Assembly (NCBI RefSeq): GCF_014645695.1
Contig: NZ_BMMF01000015.1
Coordinates: forward strand, 1 to 64,000
DNA: 64,000 nt
Reading direction: 5' to 3'
DNA from: Salinarimonas ramus
GTDB taxonomy: Bacteria; Pseudomonadota; Alphaproteobacteria; Rhizobiales; Beijerinckiaceae
Position numbers and translations under genes: made by a program. The notes under the pieces were generated by a model. That model had not been told where the DNA came from and did not search any database. It saw only the letters and a list, made by a program, of their open reading frames with translations. Below are positions 1 to 8,311 of this stretch, piece by piece. Every line of letters starts with the position of its first letter. Position 1 is the first letter of the stretch.

Positions 1-128
1 TCGATGACCACCCGCGAAGCCGTCCGTCCGCTACGGCGCTATGGAGGGCGCGCGGCCGGACGGCTCCGCTCCCGTCGAGCTACACCACCATCGGGGACAC
101 GACCACCACCTGTCCCGAGAGCCCTCGA

Positions 129-170
129 CGCCCCACACCCCCGCCCCTCTCCACGAGGGAGAGGGGAGAC
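129..170 (+). repeat. Intergenic palindromic repeat, copy 1
   Basis: This 42-bp unit is the reverse complement, with about two differences, of the unit at 251-292. Each unit has an inner hairpin (CCCTCTCC, then ACGA, then GGGAGAGG) plus a C-rich or G-rich tail. The two together form a large inverted repeat of about 160 bp. The same hairpin core recurs at 18579-18607. It looks like a REP/RUP-type dispersed element of alphaproteobacterial genomes. Confidence 0.75.
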
Positions 171-250
171 CCGCGTGCCCTTCATCGGCGTCGGCGCATC
201 GTTCTCGTCGCGCACAGGAAGGGGCGCGCGCAAACGGGCACACGCGACGT

Positions 251-292
251 CCTCCCCTCTCCCTCGTGGAGAGGGGCCGGGGGTGTGGGGCG
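251..292 (-). repeat. Intergenic palindromic repeat, copy 2
   Basis: Opposite-orientation copy of the element at 129-170, with the same hairpin core (CCCTCTCCCTCGTGGAGAGGGG) and a GGGGGTGTGGGGCG tail. Head-to-head pairs of such elements are typical of REP doublets outside coding sequence. Confidence 0.75.
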
Positions 293-429
293 TGAAAACA
301 GGGCGCGCGGCTGATGCCGTCCATGGCACGTGGGACCTCCCGTGGTTTCTGGACATTGGGAATCCGTTCACCGAAAGCGCCTTCCGAGCGCCTTCGCGAC
401 GTCCCGTCGCATGGATATCCTCCTAGTTC

Positions 430-463
430 TTCCGATATTTCAGAAAAATCTGAAAGTTCGGAA
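430..463. promoter_or_regulatory. Palindromic operator upstream of the GbsR/MarR-cyd operon
   Basis: Two 15-nt arms, TTCCGATATTTCAGA and TCTGAAAGTTCGGAA, are separated by AAAA and match at 13 of 15 positions as an inverted repeat. It is one of the few AT-rich stretches nearby and ends 28 nt before the regulator's start codon. Winged-helix dimers of the MarR/GbsR type usually bind such palindromes over their own promoter, so autoregulation and control of the oxidase genes is the likely role. This is inferred from position and symmetry. Confidence 0.65.
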
Positions 464-491
464 ATCACCGGCTTTCGGTGGAGATCCCGCG

Positions 492-1082
492 ATGAACCTT
501 CCCCCGCTCGTCCAGACCTTCGTGCTCCATTTCGGCGAGATGGGCGGGCGCTGGGGCGTGAACCGCACGGTGGGCCAGATCTACGCGGTGCTCTTCGTCT
601 CGCCCCAGCCGCTCAACGCCGACGAGATCGTCGAGGCGCTCGGCGTCTCGCGCTCGAACGTGTCCATGGGCCTCAAGGAGCTGCAGGCCTGGAACCTCGT
701 GCGCCTGCAGCACAAGCCCAACGACCGGCGCGACTATTATTCCGCGCCCGAGGACATCTGGCAGATCGTGCGCACCCTCGTCGAGGAGCGCAAGAAGCGC
801 GAGATCGACCCCACCCTCTCCATGCTGCGCGAGGCGCTGATGGCGCGCCCCGAGAGCGAGCTCGAGCGCCACGCGCAGGAGCGCATGCGCGAGATGCACG
901 ACCTCATGGACATGATGTCGGATTGGTACGACGACATCCGCCGCATCGAGACCGAGCGGCTCGTGCAGCTCATGAAGCTCGGCTCGCGCATCACGCGCGT
1001 GCTGGAAGCCGCCGACCGGCTGAACTTCATGTCGCCGCGCAAGAAGAAACCGGAGGCCGACGACGCGCCCTCCGAGAGCTGA
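492..1082 (+). CDS. GbsR/MarR-family transcriptional regulator
   Basis: A 196-residue winged-helix regulator of the GbsR branch of MarR. The N-terminal part (about residues 8-80) carries the helix-turn-helix, with the recognition region around 'ALGVSRSNVSMGLKELQ', followed by a DRRDYY wing. The C-terminal half is a long, charged helical dimerisation region. I chose ATG 492 because GGAG lies at 480-483, eight bases upstream; an in-frame extension to 330 would run through the palindromic operator and has no family resemblance. It is followed 48 bp later by cydA in the same direction, so it probably controls the oxidase. What it senses cannot be read from the sequence. Confidence 0.85.
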   Translation: MNLPPLVQTFVLHFGEMGGRWGVNRTVGQIYAVLFVSPQPLNADEIVEALGVSRSNVSMGLKELQAWNLVRLQHKPNDRRDYYSAPEDIWQIVRTLVEERKKREIDPTLSMLREALMARPESELERHAQERMREMHDLMDMMSDWYDDIRRIETERLVQLMKLGSRITRVLEAADRLNFMSPRKKKPEADDAPSES

Positions 1083-1130
1083 TCCCGACGCTTCCGGAAC
1101 CGAACGACCCCGAACCCCCGAGATCCCCCG

Positions 1131-2519
1131 ATGATGGACGCCTTTCTCCTCTCCCGCATCCAGTTCGGCGCGAACATCACCTTCCACATCCTGTTCCCGA
1201 CGATCACGATCGCGCTCGGGTGGGTGCTCCTGTTCTTCAAGCTGCGCTTCAACGCCACCGGCGACGAGAGCTGGATGGACGCCTACCGCTTCTTCGTGAA
1301 GGTGTTCGCGCTCTCCTTCGCGCTCGGCGTCGTCTCGGGCATCACCATGTCCTTCCAGTTCGGCACCAACTGGCCGGGCTTCATGGAGACGGTTGGCAAC
1401 GTCGCGGGGCCGCTCCTCGCCTACGAGATCCTCACGGCGTTCTTCCTGGAGGCGACCTTCCTCGGCATCATGCTGTTCGGCTTCCGCAAGGTGCCGAACT
1501 GGCTGCACACGCTCGCCACCGTGCTCGTCGCCTTCGGCACGACGATGTCGGCCTTCTGGATCCTCGTCTTGAACTCGTGGATGCACACGCCCGCGGGCTA
1601 CGAGGTGATCGACGGCGTCGTGCACGCCACCGACTGGTGGGCCATCGTCTTCAACCCGTCCATGCCCTACCGGCTCGTGCACATGCTGCTCGCCTCGGGG
1701 CTCACCGCCGCCTTCCTGGTGGCCGGGCTGTCCGCCTATCGCTGGCTGCGGGGCGACCGCTCCGGCGGCGTGCGCGCGGGCCTGCGCACCGGCGTGTTCC
1801 TGGCGGCGGGCCTGATCCCGCTGCAGATCCTCGCCGGCGACATGCACGGGCTCAACACGCTCGAGCACCAGCCCGCCAAGGTCGCGGCCATGGAGGGCAA
1901 CTGGGAGACCCGCGGCAACGTCCCCCTCGTCCTCTTCGCCCTGCCCGACGAGGCGGCGCGCGAGAACCGCTTCGAGATCGCGATCCCCAACGGCGCGAGC
2001 CTGATCCTCAAGCACGATCCCGCGGGCGTCGTTCCGGGCCTGAACGACTTCGTGCTCGAGGACGGCACGGTGAAGCATCCCCCCGTAGCACCGGTCTTCT
2101 GGGGCTTTCGCATCATGGTGGGCGTCGGCATGCTGATGCTCGCCGTGTCCTGGGCCGTCTCCTGGCGGCTGTGGAAGAGGGGCGAGCCCGGCACCGTCCT
2201 CGCCTGGGTCCTCGTCGGCATGACCTTCTCGGGCTGGGTCGCGACCATCGCGGGCTGGTACGTCACCGAGATCGGCCGCCAGCCCTGGCTCGTGACGGGC
2301 GTCCTCACCACGGCGGACGCCGTGACCAGGACCGCCGGCGCCGGCATGGTCTGGACGACGCTCGCCATGTACCTCGCGATCTACGCGGTGCTGATCGCGG
2401 CCTATGTCGGCACGCTCTTCCATCTCGCCCGCAAGGCCGGCGGCAAGTCCGCATCGGCCCCCGCCTCGGCTCCCATCAGCGAGGGCGGCGAGCGCCTCGC
2501 CGCATCCCCCTCCGCCTGA
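1131..2519 (+). CDS. cydA: Cytochrome bd-type ubiquinol oxidase subunit I (CioA/CydA)
   Basis: Heme-bearing subunit of a bd-type quinol:O2 oxidoreductase in the inner membrane. At 462 residues it is of the short-Q-loop, CioA-like class. Visible signatures are the N-terminal heme ligand His19 in 'ANITFHILFP', a second likely heme ligand His184 in 'RLVHMLLAS', and the quinol-site motif ending in GRQPW (residues 382-386) preceded by Glu380. Multiple hydrophobic helices span the protein and the C-terminus is polar. The next gene is subunit II, 17 bp downstream. Such oxidases work at low oxygen and, in the Cio type, resist cyanide. Cyanide resistance here is inference from the short loop. Confidence 0.95.
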   Translation: MMDAFLLSRIQFGANITFHILFPTITIALGWVLLFFKLRFNATGDESWMDAYRFFVKVFALSFALGVVSGITMSFQFGTNWPGFMETVGNVAGPLLAYEILTAFFLEATFLGIMLFGFRKVPNWLHTLATVLVAFGTTMSAFWILVLNSWMHTPAGYEVIDGVVHATDWWAIVFNPSMPYRLVHMLLASGLTAAFLVAGLSAYRWLRGDRSGGVRAGLRTGVFLAAGLIPLQILAGDMHGLNTLEHQPAKVAAMEGNWETRGNVPLVLFALPDEAARENRFEIAIPNGASLILKHDPAGVVPGLNDFVLEDGTVKHPPVAPVFWGFRIMVGVGMLMLAVSWAVSWRLWKRGEPGTVLAWVLVGMTFSGWVATIAGWYVTEIGRQPWLVTGVLTTADAVTRTAGAGMVWTTLAMYLAIYAVLIAAYVGTLFHLARKAGGKSASAPASAPISEGGERLAASPSA

Positions 2520-2536
2520 CCCGAAAGCCCCCGACG

Positions 2537-3559
2537 ATGGACCTCGCACTCCAAGCCCAAGCACTGGGTGGCCAATCCTGGCTCCCCGTCGCCTTCGCGG
2601 GCCTGCTCGGGCTCTCGATCCTCCTCTACGTCATCCTCGACGGCTACGATCTCGGGGTGGGCATCCTCACGGGTGCCACCGGCAGCCACAAGGATCGGAT
2701 GATCGCCTCGATCGGCCCGTTCTGGGACGCCAACGAGACCTGGCTCGTGCTGGCGGTGGGCCTGCTGCTCGTCGCCTTCCCCTTCGCGCAGGGCGTCGTG
2801 CTCGGCGCGCTCTACCTGCCGGTGACGGTGATGCTGGTGGGCCTCATCCTGCGCGGCGTCGCCTTCGACTTCCGGGCGAAGGCGGTGGACGGGCATCGCG
2901 CCTGGTGGGACCGCGCCTTCTTCGCGGGCTCGCTGATCGCGGCGCTCGCGCAGGGCTACATGCTCGGCCTCTACATCACCGGCTTCGAGCGCAATGCCGC
3001 GAACGTCGCCTTCTCCGTCCTGACCGCGGTCTCGCTGGTGGCGGGCTACGCCTTCATCGGCGCGTCCTGGCTGATCCTGAAGGGCGAGGGCGAGCTCCAG
3101 CGCCGGGCCGTACGCTGGGCGCAGGGCACGCTGTGGCTCGTGGCGCTGGGCTTCGTGGCCGTGTCCGTCGTGACGCCGCTGATGAGCGAGCGCATCTTCG
3201 CCAAGTGGTTCGAGCTGCCCTACCTCGTGCTCCTCGCGCCGCTGCCGGCCACCGCGGCCGCGATCTTCGTGGCGCTCCATCTCGCCCTGAAGGCGCTGCC
3301 GACGCGCACCGACCGCTTCGCCTGGGTGCCGCTCGCGGGCGCGATCGCGCTGTTCGCGCTCGGCTTCTACGGGCTGGCCTATTCGTTCTTCCCCTACGTC
3401 GTGCCCGAGCGCATGACGATCTGGGAGGCGGCGGCCTCGGACGCGTCCCTGCTGATCATGTTCGTGGGCGCCTGCGTGGTCCTGCCGATGATCGGCGGCT
3501 ACACGGCGCTCTCCTACTGGATCTTCAAGGGCAAGGCGGGCGCGCTGCGCTACGATTGA
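2537..3559 (+). CDS. cydB: Cytochrome bd-type ubiquinol oxidase subunit II (CioB/CydB)
   Basis: A 340-residue integral membrane partner of the preceding subunit I. It begins with a hydrophilic leader and then helix 1, which runs into the conserved 'DGYDLGVG' (residues 35-42), and has 'FWDANETWLV' in the next loop, both typical of CydB. About eight to nine hydrophobic helices are present. The start ATG 2537 follows the cydA stop by 17 bp; longer in-frame starts upstream would overlap cydA completely and translate to arginine-rich nonsense. I see no CydX-like small ORF and no cydDC immediately downstream, as in Cio-type operons. Confidence 0.95.
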   Translation: MDLALQAQALGGQSWLPVAFAGLLGLSILLYVILDGYDLGVGILTGATGSHKDRMIASIGPFWDANETWLVLAVGLLLVAFPFAQGVVLGALYLPVTVMLVGLILRGVAFDFRAKAVDGHRAWWDRAFFAGSLIAALAQGYMLGLYITGFERNAANVAFSVLTAVSLVAGYAFIGASWLILKGEGELQRRAVRWAQGTLWLVALGFVAVSVVTPLMSERIFAKWFELPYLVLLAPLPATAAAIFVALHLALKALPTRTDRFAWVPLAGAIALFALGFYGLAYSFFPYVVPERMTIWEAAASDASLLIMFVGACVVLPMIGGYTALSYWIFKGKAGALRYD

Positions 3560-3735
3560 GGCAGCGCGCGCCCGGGTGCGTCGTGTCTCGCGCCGACATT
3601 TCGGTGCACAATCCACACACGTGCGACATGCCGCATAGGTATTCCACCCCGCTAAAAAGGCATTCATTTCTAATATAGGTTAGCGCCGAATGCGCCGTGC
3701 GAAAGATTTCGCGCACGGCCACCTCGTGCCTAGCC

Positions 3736-4419
3736 ATGGATGCCGCGATGCGGACCCGACCCAGAGACCGTCTCTCGTCCGTGCTGCGACAAGAGACGAA
3801 GACCGCGCACGCGGCAGCCGAACGCGTCTTCGTGCGCGCGGTCAAGGAAGCCGCCAAGGAGCTCGGAGAGGACGCCGCGACGGCCGGCCCCACCCTCCTC
3901 GTCGCGCTGAACGGCAGCCTGGTCGCCTGGCTCGGCACGGCCGTCCCCCGGCTCGTGCCCGGGCTCTTCGCCACCGAGATCGCCCTCTTCGTCGCCGCCG
4001 CCGGCGCGGCGCATTCCCGTTCCACCACGTCGCCCCGTCTCCCCGCTCCGCGGCTCGACGACGAGGCCGAGATCGTCGGCGCCGCCTACGCGGTCTGCGG
4101 GTCGGCGCTGGGCGGCGCGGCGCTCGCGACGCTCTGGCGCGACGCGACGGCACCGGGCTGGGCCGGCTTCTGCGCCGTGAGCCGCACGCTCGAGGAGCGC
4201 TGGCCGGCCTTCCGCGACGCCCTCGATCGATGGGGCGAGGCCGCCGACGACGCCGCGCGCGCCGCCGCGCTGGAGGGGGCGCTCCGCGCCTTCGACCATG
4301 CGGGCGCCCTCGTCTCCCTGCTCTCCCCGATCCTCCATCCCATGCTCTCCCCCGAGCCCGCCGCCGAGCCCGCCGCCGCCATGCGATCCGTCCACGTACC
4401 GCTCACGACCGAGGCATGA
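3736..4419 (+). CDS. bphO: Biliverdin-forming heme oxygenase (BphO-like)
   Basis: A soluble helical protein of about 227 residues that should open heme to biliverdin IX-alpha, the chromophore of the bacteriophytochrome encoded next. The N-terminal 'ETKTAHAAAE' carries the proximal heme-ligand histidine (His25 from ATG 3736), and 'YAVCGSALGGAAL' matches the distal-helix glycine region of bacterial heme oxygenases. Its stop overlaps the phytochrome start by 4 bp (ATGA), so the two are translationally coupled. The start is uncertain: GTG 3697, ATG 3736 and ATG 3748 are all in frame and none has a clear ribosome site. Confidence 0.88.
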   Translation: MDAAMRTRPRDRLSSVLRQETKTAHAAAERVFVRAVKEAAKELGEDAATAGPTLLVALNGSLVAWLGTAVPRLVPGLFATEIALFVAAAGAAHSRSTTSPRLPAPRLDDEAEIVGAAYAVCGSALGGAALATLWRDATAPGWAGFCAVSRTLEERWPAFRDALDRWGEAADDAARAAALEGALRAFDHAGALVSLLSPILHPMLSPEPAAEPAAAMRSVHVPLTTEA

Positions 4420-7223
4420 TGACAGTCCTCTCCCAGCTCTCGCCCGACCCGAAATCCGTCTGCGAGGCCGAGCCGATCACCCGGCCCGGCGCCGTGCAGC
4501 CGTTCGGCTTCCTCGTCGCGGTGGAAGGGGAGGAGAAACGCGTCGCGTTCGCCAGCGCCAACGTGGTCGCCTTTCTCGGGCGGGCGGCGAGCGACCTCGT
4601 CGGGCGCCCCCTCTCGGAGGTGCTGTGCGAGGCCTCCTGCGCGCGCATCGACTCCCTGATGGACACGGAGCGCTATGCGCCGACGAACTTCACTCGCGTG
4701 CGCGTGCGCGACGACGCCGCGACCTTCGATGCCGTCGCCCACCGCTCGGGCCGTCATCTCGTCGTCGAATGCCTCGCCCCCGCGGAGCCGGCGGATGCGG
4801 CCCAGGCGATCTCGGACGCACAGCGCCTGATCCAGCGCCTGCGCGAGGCGCCCGACCTAGACACGATGCTCGCCCGCGCGGCGGACGAGGCGCGCGCGCT
4901 GACCGGCTTCGATCGCGCGATGGTCTACCGCTTCGACGAGGACGACCACGGCGCCGTCGTCGCCGAGAGCCGGCGCGCGGACCTGGAGCCCTATCTCGGC
5001 CTGCATTACCCTGCGAGCGACATCCCCTCGCAGGCGAGGCGGATGTACCTGCTCCAGCGCGTGCGTCACATCCCCGACATCGACGCGGTGCCGGCGGCTC
5101 TCGTCGGCGCGCCGGGGCACGATCCCGCCGATCTCGACCTGACGCATTCCGTCGTCCGCGCGGTCTCGCCCTATCACGTCGCCTACCTGCGCAACATGGG
5201 CGTGAAGGCGACGCTCGCCGTCTCGCTCATCGTCGACGACGCGCTCTGGGGCATGCTCGTCTTCCACCACGGGCGTCGGCGGGACGTGGACTGCACCATG
5301 CGCGGCCTGTGCGACGTCGTCGGCCAGGCCCTCTCCGCGCTCGTCGACGTGCGCACGGGGGCCGATCGGGAGGCGGTCGTCGCCTCGCGCACCGCCGCCA
5401 TTCGCGCCGTCGAGCGCGAGCTCGCGGAGGCGGACGCCATCGGGACGGGGCTCGGCACCGTGGCCGATCGGCTGAACGAGGCGATGGGCGCGGGCGGCTG
5501 CTACATCCGCATCGGCGGGGCGAGCCTGCGCTTCGGCACGACGCCGCCGGAGCCCGCCTGCCGCACGATCCTCGCGCGCCTCGCCGAGGAGGGCGCGGGC
5601 TATTGTGCGAGCGCGGAGCTGCGCACCCGCGACCGCGCGCTCGCCGCCCACGCCGAGAGCGCCGCCGGCGCGGCGGCGATCTTCCTGCCAGGCCGCCCGG
5701 GCGACGGCGTCGTGTGGTTCCGTCCCGAGCGCCGCCGCACGATCTCCTGGGGCGGAGACCCCAACCGGCCGGTCCACATCGATCCGCGCACCGGCGAGCT
5801 CGGCCCGCGCCGCTCCTTCGCGACCTTCCTGGAGGAAGTGGACGGCACGAGCACGCGCTTCGACGCCGCGGACGCGGAGGTCGCGCTGCGGCTGCGCCGC
5901 GCGGTCATCGCCGCGCTCCTGCGGATCTCGGAGGAGCGGCTCAACTGGGCGCGCAATTTCGACGCCCTCACGGGCCTGCTGCGGCGGGAGGTGGCGGAGG
6001 CGCGTCTGCGCCGCATGGTCGCCGCGGCGGAGAGCCAGCTCGTCGGCGCGGTGGTCGTCGGCGTCGCGCGCTTCACGGCCCTCGTCGAGCGCTTCGGCGC
6101 GAAGGCTGGGGAGGAGGCGCTCGTCGAGACCGCGCGACGCCTGCAGGAGCTCGTGCGCAAGGGCGAGGTGGTGGCCCGCTACGGCGAGGAGAGCTTCCTC
6201 CTCATCGTGCGCCGGGACGGGCCGGACGACCTGCGGCGGCTCGGCACGGCGATCCTCGACGCCTTCCGCACGCCCCTCGCCTCGGGCGACCGCGAGATCC
6301 CGCTCACCGTGCACGCCGGCATCGCCGCGCATCCGGGCTGCGCGCTGGACGTCCTCGTCACCACCGCCGTCCTCGCCGAGCGCGAGGCGGCGAAGGAGCG
6401 GCGCGGGCGCTGGGTCCTGCTGGAGCGCCCGCCGACCCGCGAGGCGCCGAGCGCCGCCGAGCTCGAGCTCGAGATAGCCCCGGCGCTGGCGCGGGGCGAG
6501 TTCCGCTGCGCCTTCGCGCCCATACTCGCTCTCGACGACGGCCGGCCGCTGGGCGTCGAGGCGCTGCCGCGCTGGACGAGCCGCGCCTACGGCGAGGTGC
6601 CGGCCGATCTCTTCCTCCCCGCAGCCGTGGAAGCCGGGCAGATCTTCGCGCTCACCGTCGCCCATCTCGAGAACGCCATGCGCACCGTGCGCCCGGAGAT
6701 CGCGGCGGGCCGCATCGGCCATCTCGCCATCGCGGTGGAGCCGGCGCTGCTCGAGCGGCGCAGCTTCGCCGCCGCCATTCTCTCCGCGCTCGACCGCAAC
6801 CGCATCGCGCCCGATGCGCTCGTCGTCGGCGTGCCGGAGGCCGCGCTCGACGTTCCGGCCATCGGCGTCGTGCTCGGCGAGCTGCGCGCGCGCGGCGTGC
6901 GCGTCGCCGTCACGCATTTCGGCGCGGGCCGCTCGGCGCTGGCGAGCCTCGCTGGGCTGCCGGTGGACTGCGCCCGCATCGATCGCTCCCTCCTCGCCGC
7001 CGCCCTCGCCGATGCGCGGGGCGCCGCCCTCTTCTCCGCCGTCGTCGGCCTCGTCCGTGCGCTCGGCTGCGACACCCTCGTCGAGGGGATCACGACGGAG
7101 GAGGAGCGTGCCCGCGCCCGCGCGGAAGGCTGCCGGGCGGCGCAGGGCCCGCTCCTCGCACCCGAGCTCGAGGCGGACGCCCTCGCCTCCTGGCTCGACG
7201 GGCAGGCCGGCGTCGGCGCATGA
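4416..7223 (+). CDS. bphP: Bacteriophytochrome with degenerate GGDEF and EAL output domains
   Basis: A 935-residue red/far-red photoreceptor. PAS (about 20-125) follows the biliverdin-attaching Cys16 in 'SVCEAEPI'. GAF (about 145-310) has PASDIP (199-204), His254 in 'SPYHVAYL' and 'FHH' (283-285). PHY (about 320-505) has the tongue 'WFRPERRRTISWGGDPNRP' and PRRSF (464-468). The photosensory core looks intact. The output does not: the GGDEF site reads GEESF (590-594) and the upstream metal Asp is gone. In the EAL domain E715-A-L is kept, but the Asn of the NLS motif is Ala773, the ETE glutamate is Gly805, DDFG is THFG (833-836), the KID lysine is Arg and the late EGVET glutamate is Thr893. It probably signals by c-di-GMP binding or protein contacts rather than by catalysis. 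Confidence 0.93.
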   Translation: MMTVLSQLSPDPKSVCEAEPITRPGAVQPFGFLVAVEGEEKRVAFASANVVAFLGRAASDLVGRPLSEVLCEASCARIDSLMDTERYAPTNFTRVRVRDDAATFDAVAHRSGRHLVVECLAPAEPADAAQAISDAQRLIQRLREAPDLDTMLARAADEARALTGFDRAMVYRFDEDDHGAVVAESRRADLEPYLGLHYPASDIPSQARRMYLLQRVRHIPDIDAVPAALVGAPGHDPADLDLTHSVVRAVSPYHVAYLRNMGVKATLAVSLIVDDALWGMLVFHHGRRRDVDCTMRGLCDVVGQALSALVDVRTGADREAVVASRTAAIRAVERELAEADAIGTGLGTVADRLNEAMGAGGCYIRIGGASLRFGTTPPEPACRTILARLAEEGAGYCASAELRTRDRALAAHAESAAGAAAIFLPGRPGDGVVWFRPERRRTISWGGDPNRPVHIDPRTGELGPRRSFATFLEEVDGTSTRFDAADAEVALRLRRAVIAALLRISEERLNWARNFDALTGLLRREVAEARLRRMVAAAESQLVGAVVVGVARFTALVERFGAKAGEEALVETARRLQELVRKGEVVARYGEESFLLIVRRDGPDDLRRLGTAILDAFRTPLASGDREIPLTVHAGIAAHPGCALDVLVTTAVLAEREAAKERRGRWVLLERPPTREAPSAAELELEIAPALARGEFRCAFAPILALDDGRPLGVEALPRWTSRAYGEVPADLFLPAAVEAGQIFALTVAHLENAMRTVRPEIAAGRIGHLAIAVEPALLERRSFAAAILSALDRNRIAPDALVVGVPEAALDVPAIGVVLGELRARGVRVAVTHFGAGRSALASLAGLPVDCARIDRSLLAAALADARGAALFSAVVGLVRALGCDTLVEGITTEEERARARAEGCRAAQGPLLAPELEADALASWLDGQAGVGA

Positions 7224-7343
7224 TCGGTGCGCCGGATGCTGGCGCGGCGATTTATTTCGGCGGCTGTCATCCAGGTTTCATGCCTTTCCCGGACATAGGT
7301 GCCGAGAACGGGGTGGAACCGAGAACAGGGCGGACGGACGGCC

Positions 7344-7937
7344 ATGAGCGGCAAATCCAAGCATCCGGGATCGAAGAGCGTCGGCTGGGCGCTGGTCCAG
7401 GCGGCGCGCCTGCATCGCTCGCGCATGGGCGACCGGCTCGCCGAGCTCGGCCTCTTCGCCGGCCAGGAGCAGGTGGTCCAGGCTCTGGCCGCCGAGGGCC
7501 AGATGACCATGGGCGAGCTCGCGTCCATCCTGCGCGTGCGCCCGCCCACCGCCTCGAAGACGGTCTCGCGGCTCGCGGCGCTCGGGCTCGTCGAGCGCCG
7601 GGCCGAGCCGGACGACGCCCGCGTCGTGCGCGTGGGCCTCACGGCCGAAGGCGCGGCCAAGGCCGAGGCCATCGCCGCTTTGTGGGACGATGTCGAGAGC
7701 GAGCTCCTCGGCGACTTCGACGGCAAGGACCGCAAGCGCCTGCGCAAGCTCCTGCGCAAGGTCGCCCGCAACCTCGCCGAGGCCACCGGCGCCGACGCCC
7801 GCGGTCTCGACGCGGCCGACGAGGAGCCTGACGAGCCGGACGTCGACGAGCCGCCGCCGCGGGCGCCTCGGACGGCCCTCGGCGAAGACGAAACGGTGAA
7901 GGACGCTGCGGCGCCGACGCTCGCCCATTCGGCGTGA
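7344..7937 (+). CDS. MarR-family transcriptional regulator
   Basis: A 197-residue MarR-type repressor. The helix-turn-helix 'MTMGELASILRVRPPTASKTVSRLAALGLVERR' is followed by the DDARVVRV wing, and flanking helices would form the dimer. The last about 45 residues are an acidic, proline-rich tail, longer than in most MarR proteins. ATG 7344 starts the conserved part; an upstream in-frame GTG at 7299 would add 15 unsupported residues. It stands alone, 120 bp after the bacteriophytochrome and about 370 bp before the next gene. Ligand and targets cannot be inferred. Confidence 0.85.
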   Translation: MSGKSKHPGSKSVGWALVQAARLHRSRMGDRLAELGLFAGQEQVVQALAAEGQMTMGELASILRVRPPTASKTVSRLAALGLVERRAEPDDARVVRVGLTAEGAAKAEAIAALWDDVESELLGDFDGKDRKRLRKLLRKVARNLAEATGADARGLDAADEEPDEPDVDEPPPRAPRTALGEDETVKDAAAPTLAHSA

Positions 7938-8311
7938 GGGATCGCCACAGCGACCAATCGCACCAGTTGTCCCAAGGTTTGCAACTCGGGGTGAAGCAAT
8001 CCCGTCATCTCGGCCAAGTGCTCGGGCACTGTCGCGGGACCGAAACCGCGCGCGTTTGCGCGAGCCGACATACGCTACGCCTTCGAGAGCCATGCCATTT
8101 CAGGTGGATTAATTTCTATTCGCTCGAAGCGCACAAGAATTAGCTCGATCACTTGCTTGCAATCGATCTTTGGAACGCTGCGTACGCCGTTATCACGCTC
8201 GGTCGAGAGCTTCGTCCTTCGTTGATTGTTCTTTTAGAGTTCGTCCGTAGGCTCCGCGAGCACGATCCGGCCTTCGAGACCGGCTTCGAACACGGGAACG
8301 GTGGCGCGCGC
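7938..8311. other. Gene-free, AT-richer upstream region
   Basis: No gene or RNA gene is recognisable in this 374-bp gap. The part from about 8100 to 8240 is clearly richer in A and T than its surroundings, as expected of a promoter region for the signalling operon that follows. A small GC hairpin (CGCGC-GTTT-GCGCG) lies near 8050. No sigma-70-like pair stands out enough to mark. Confidence 0.5.

Larger units (their letters stand above)
1..491. other. Gene-free 5' region with inverted repeats and operator
   Basis: No convincing gene is visible here. The reading frames crossing it are short, arginine-rich and proline-rich, and mirror each other on both strands, as expected of non-coding GC-rich DNA. 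The stretch contains two copies of a palindromic repeat in opposite orientation (129-170 and 251-292) and, next to the first gene, an AT-richer palindrome at 430-463 described separately. A gene ending upstream of the window could reach in, but no family is recognisable. Confidence 0.6.

Noticed and set aside
465-2564. A minus-strand frame of about 700 codons opposite the regulator and cydA
   Set aside because: Low-complexity Arg/Gly/Glu/Asp/His composition mirroring the plus-strand genes; no domain is recognisable.
314-3559. A single frame of about 1080 codons that would fuse the region upstream to cydB
   Set aside because: Only the part from 2537 onward resembles CydB; the rest is out of frame with the regulator and cydA and has no family pattern.
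4416-7223. Calling the bacteriophytochrome an active diguanylate cyclase/phosphodiesterase
   Set aside because: Nearly all catalytic and metal residues of both output domains are substituted.
8153-8311. An in-frame N-terminal extension of the REC-PAS-GGDEF-EAL protein from ATG 8153
   Set aside because: The receiver fold begins at 8312 and the extension lies in AT-rich, promoter-like DNA. It cannot be excluded but has no support.
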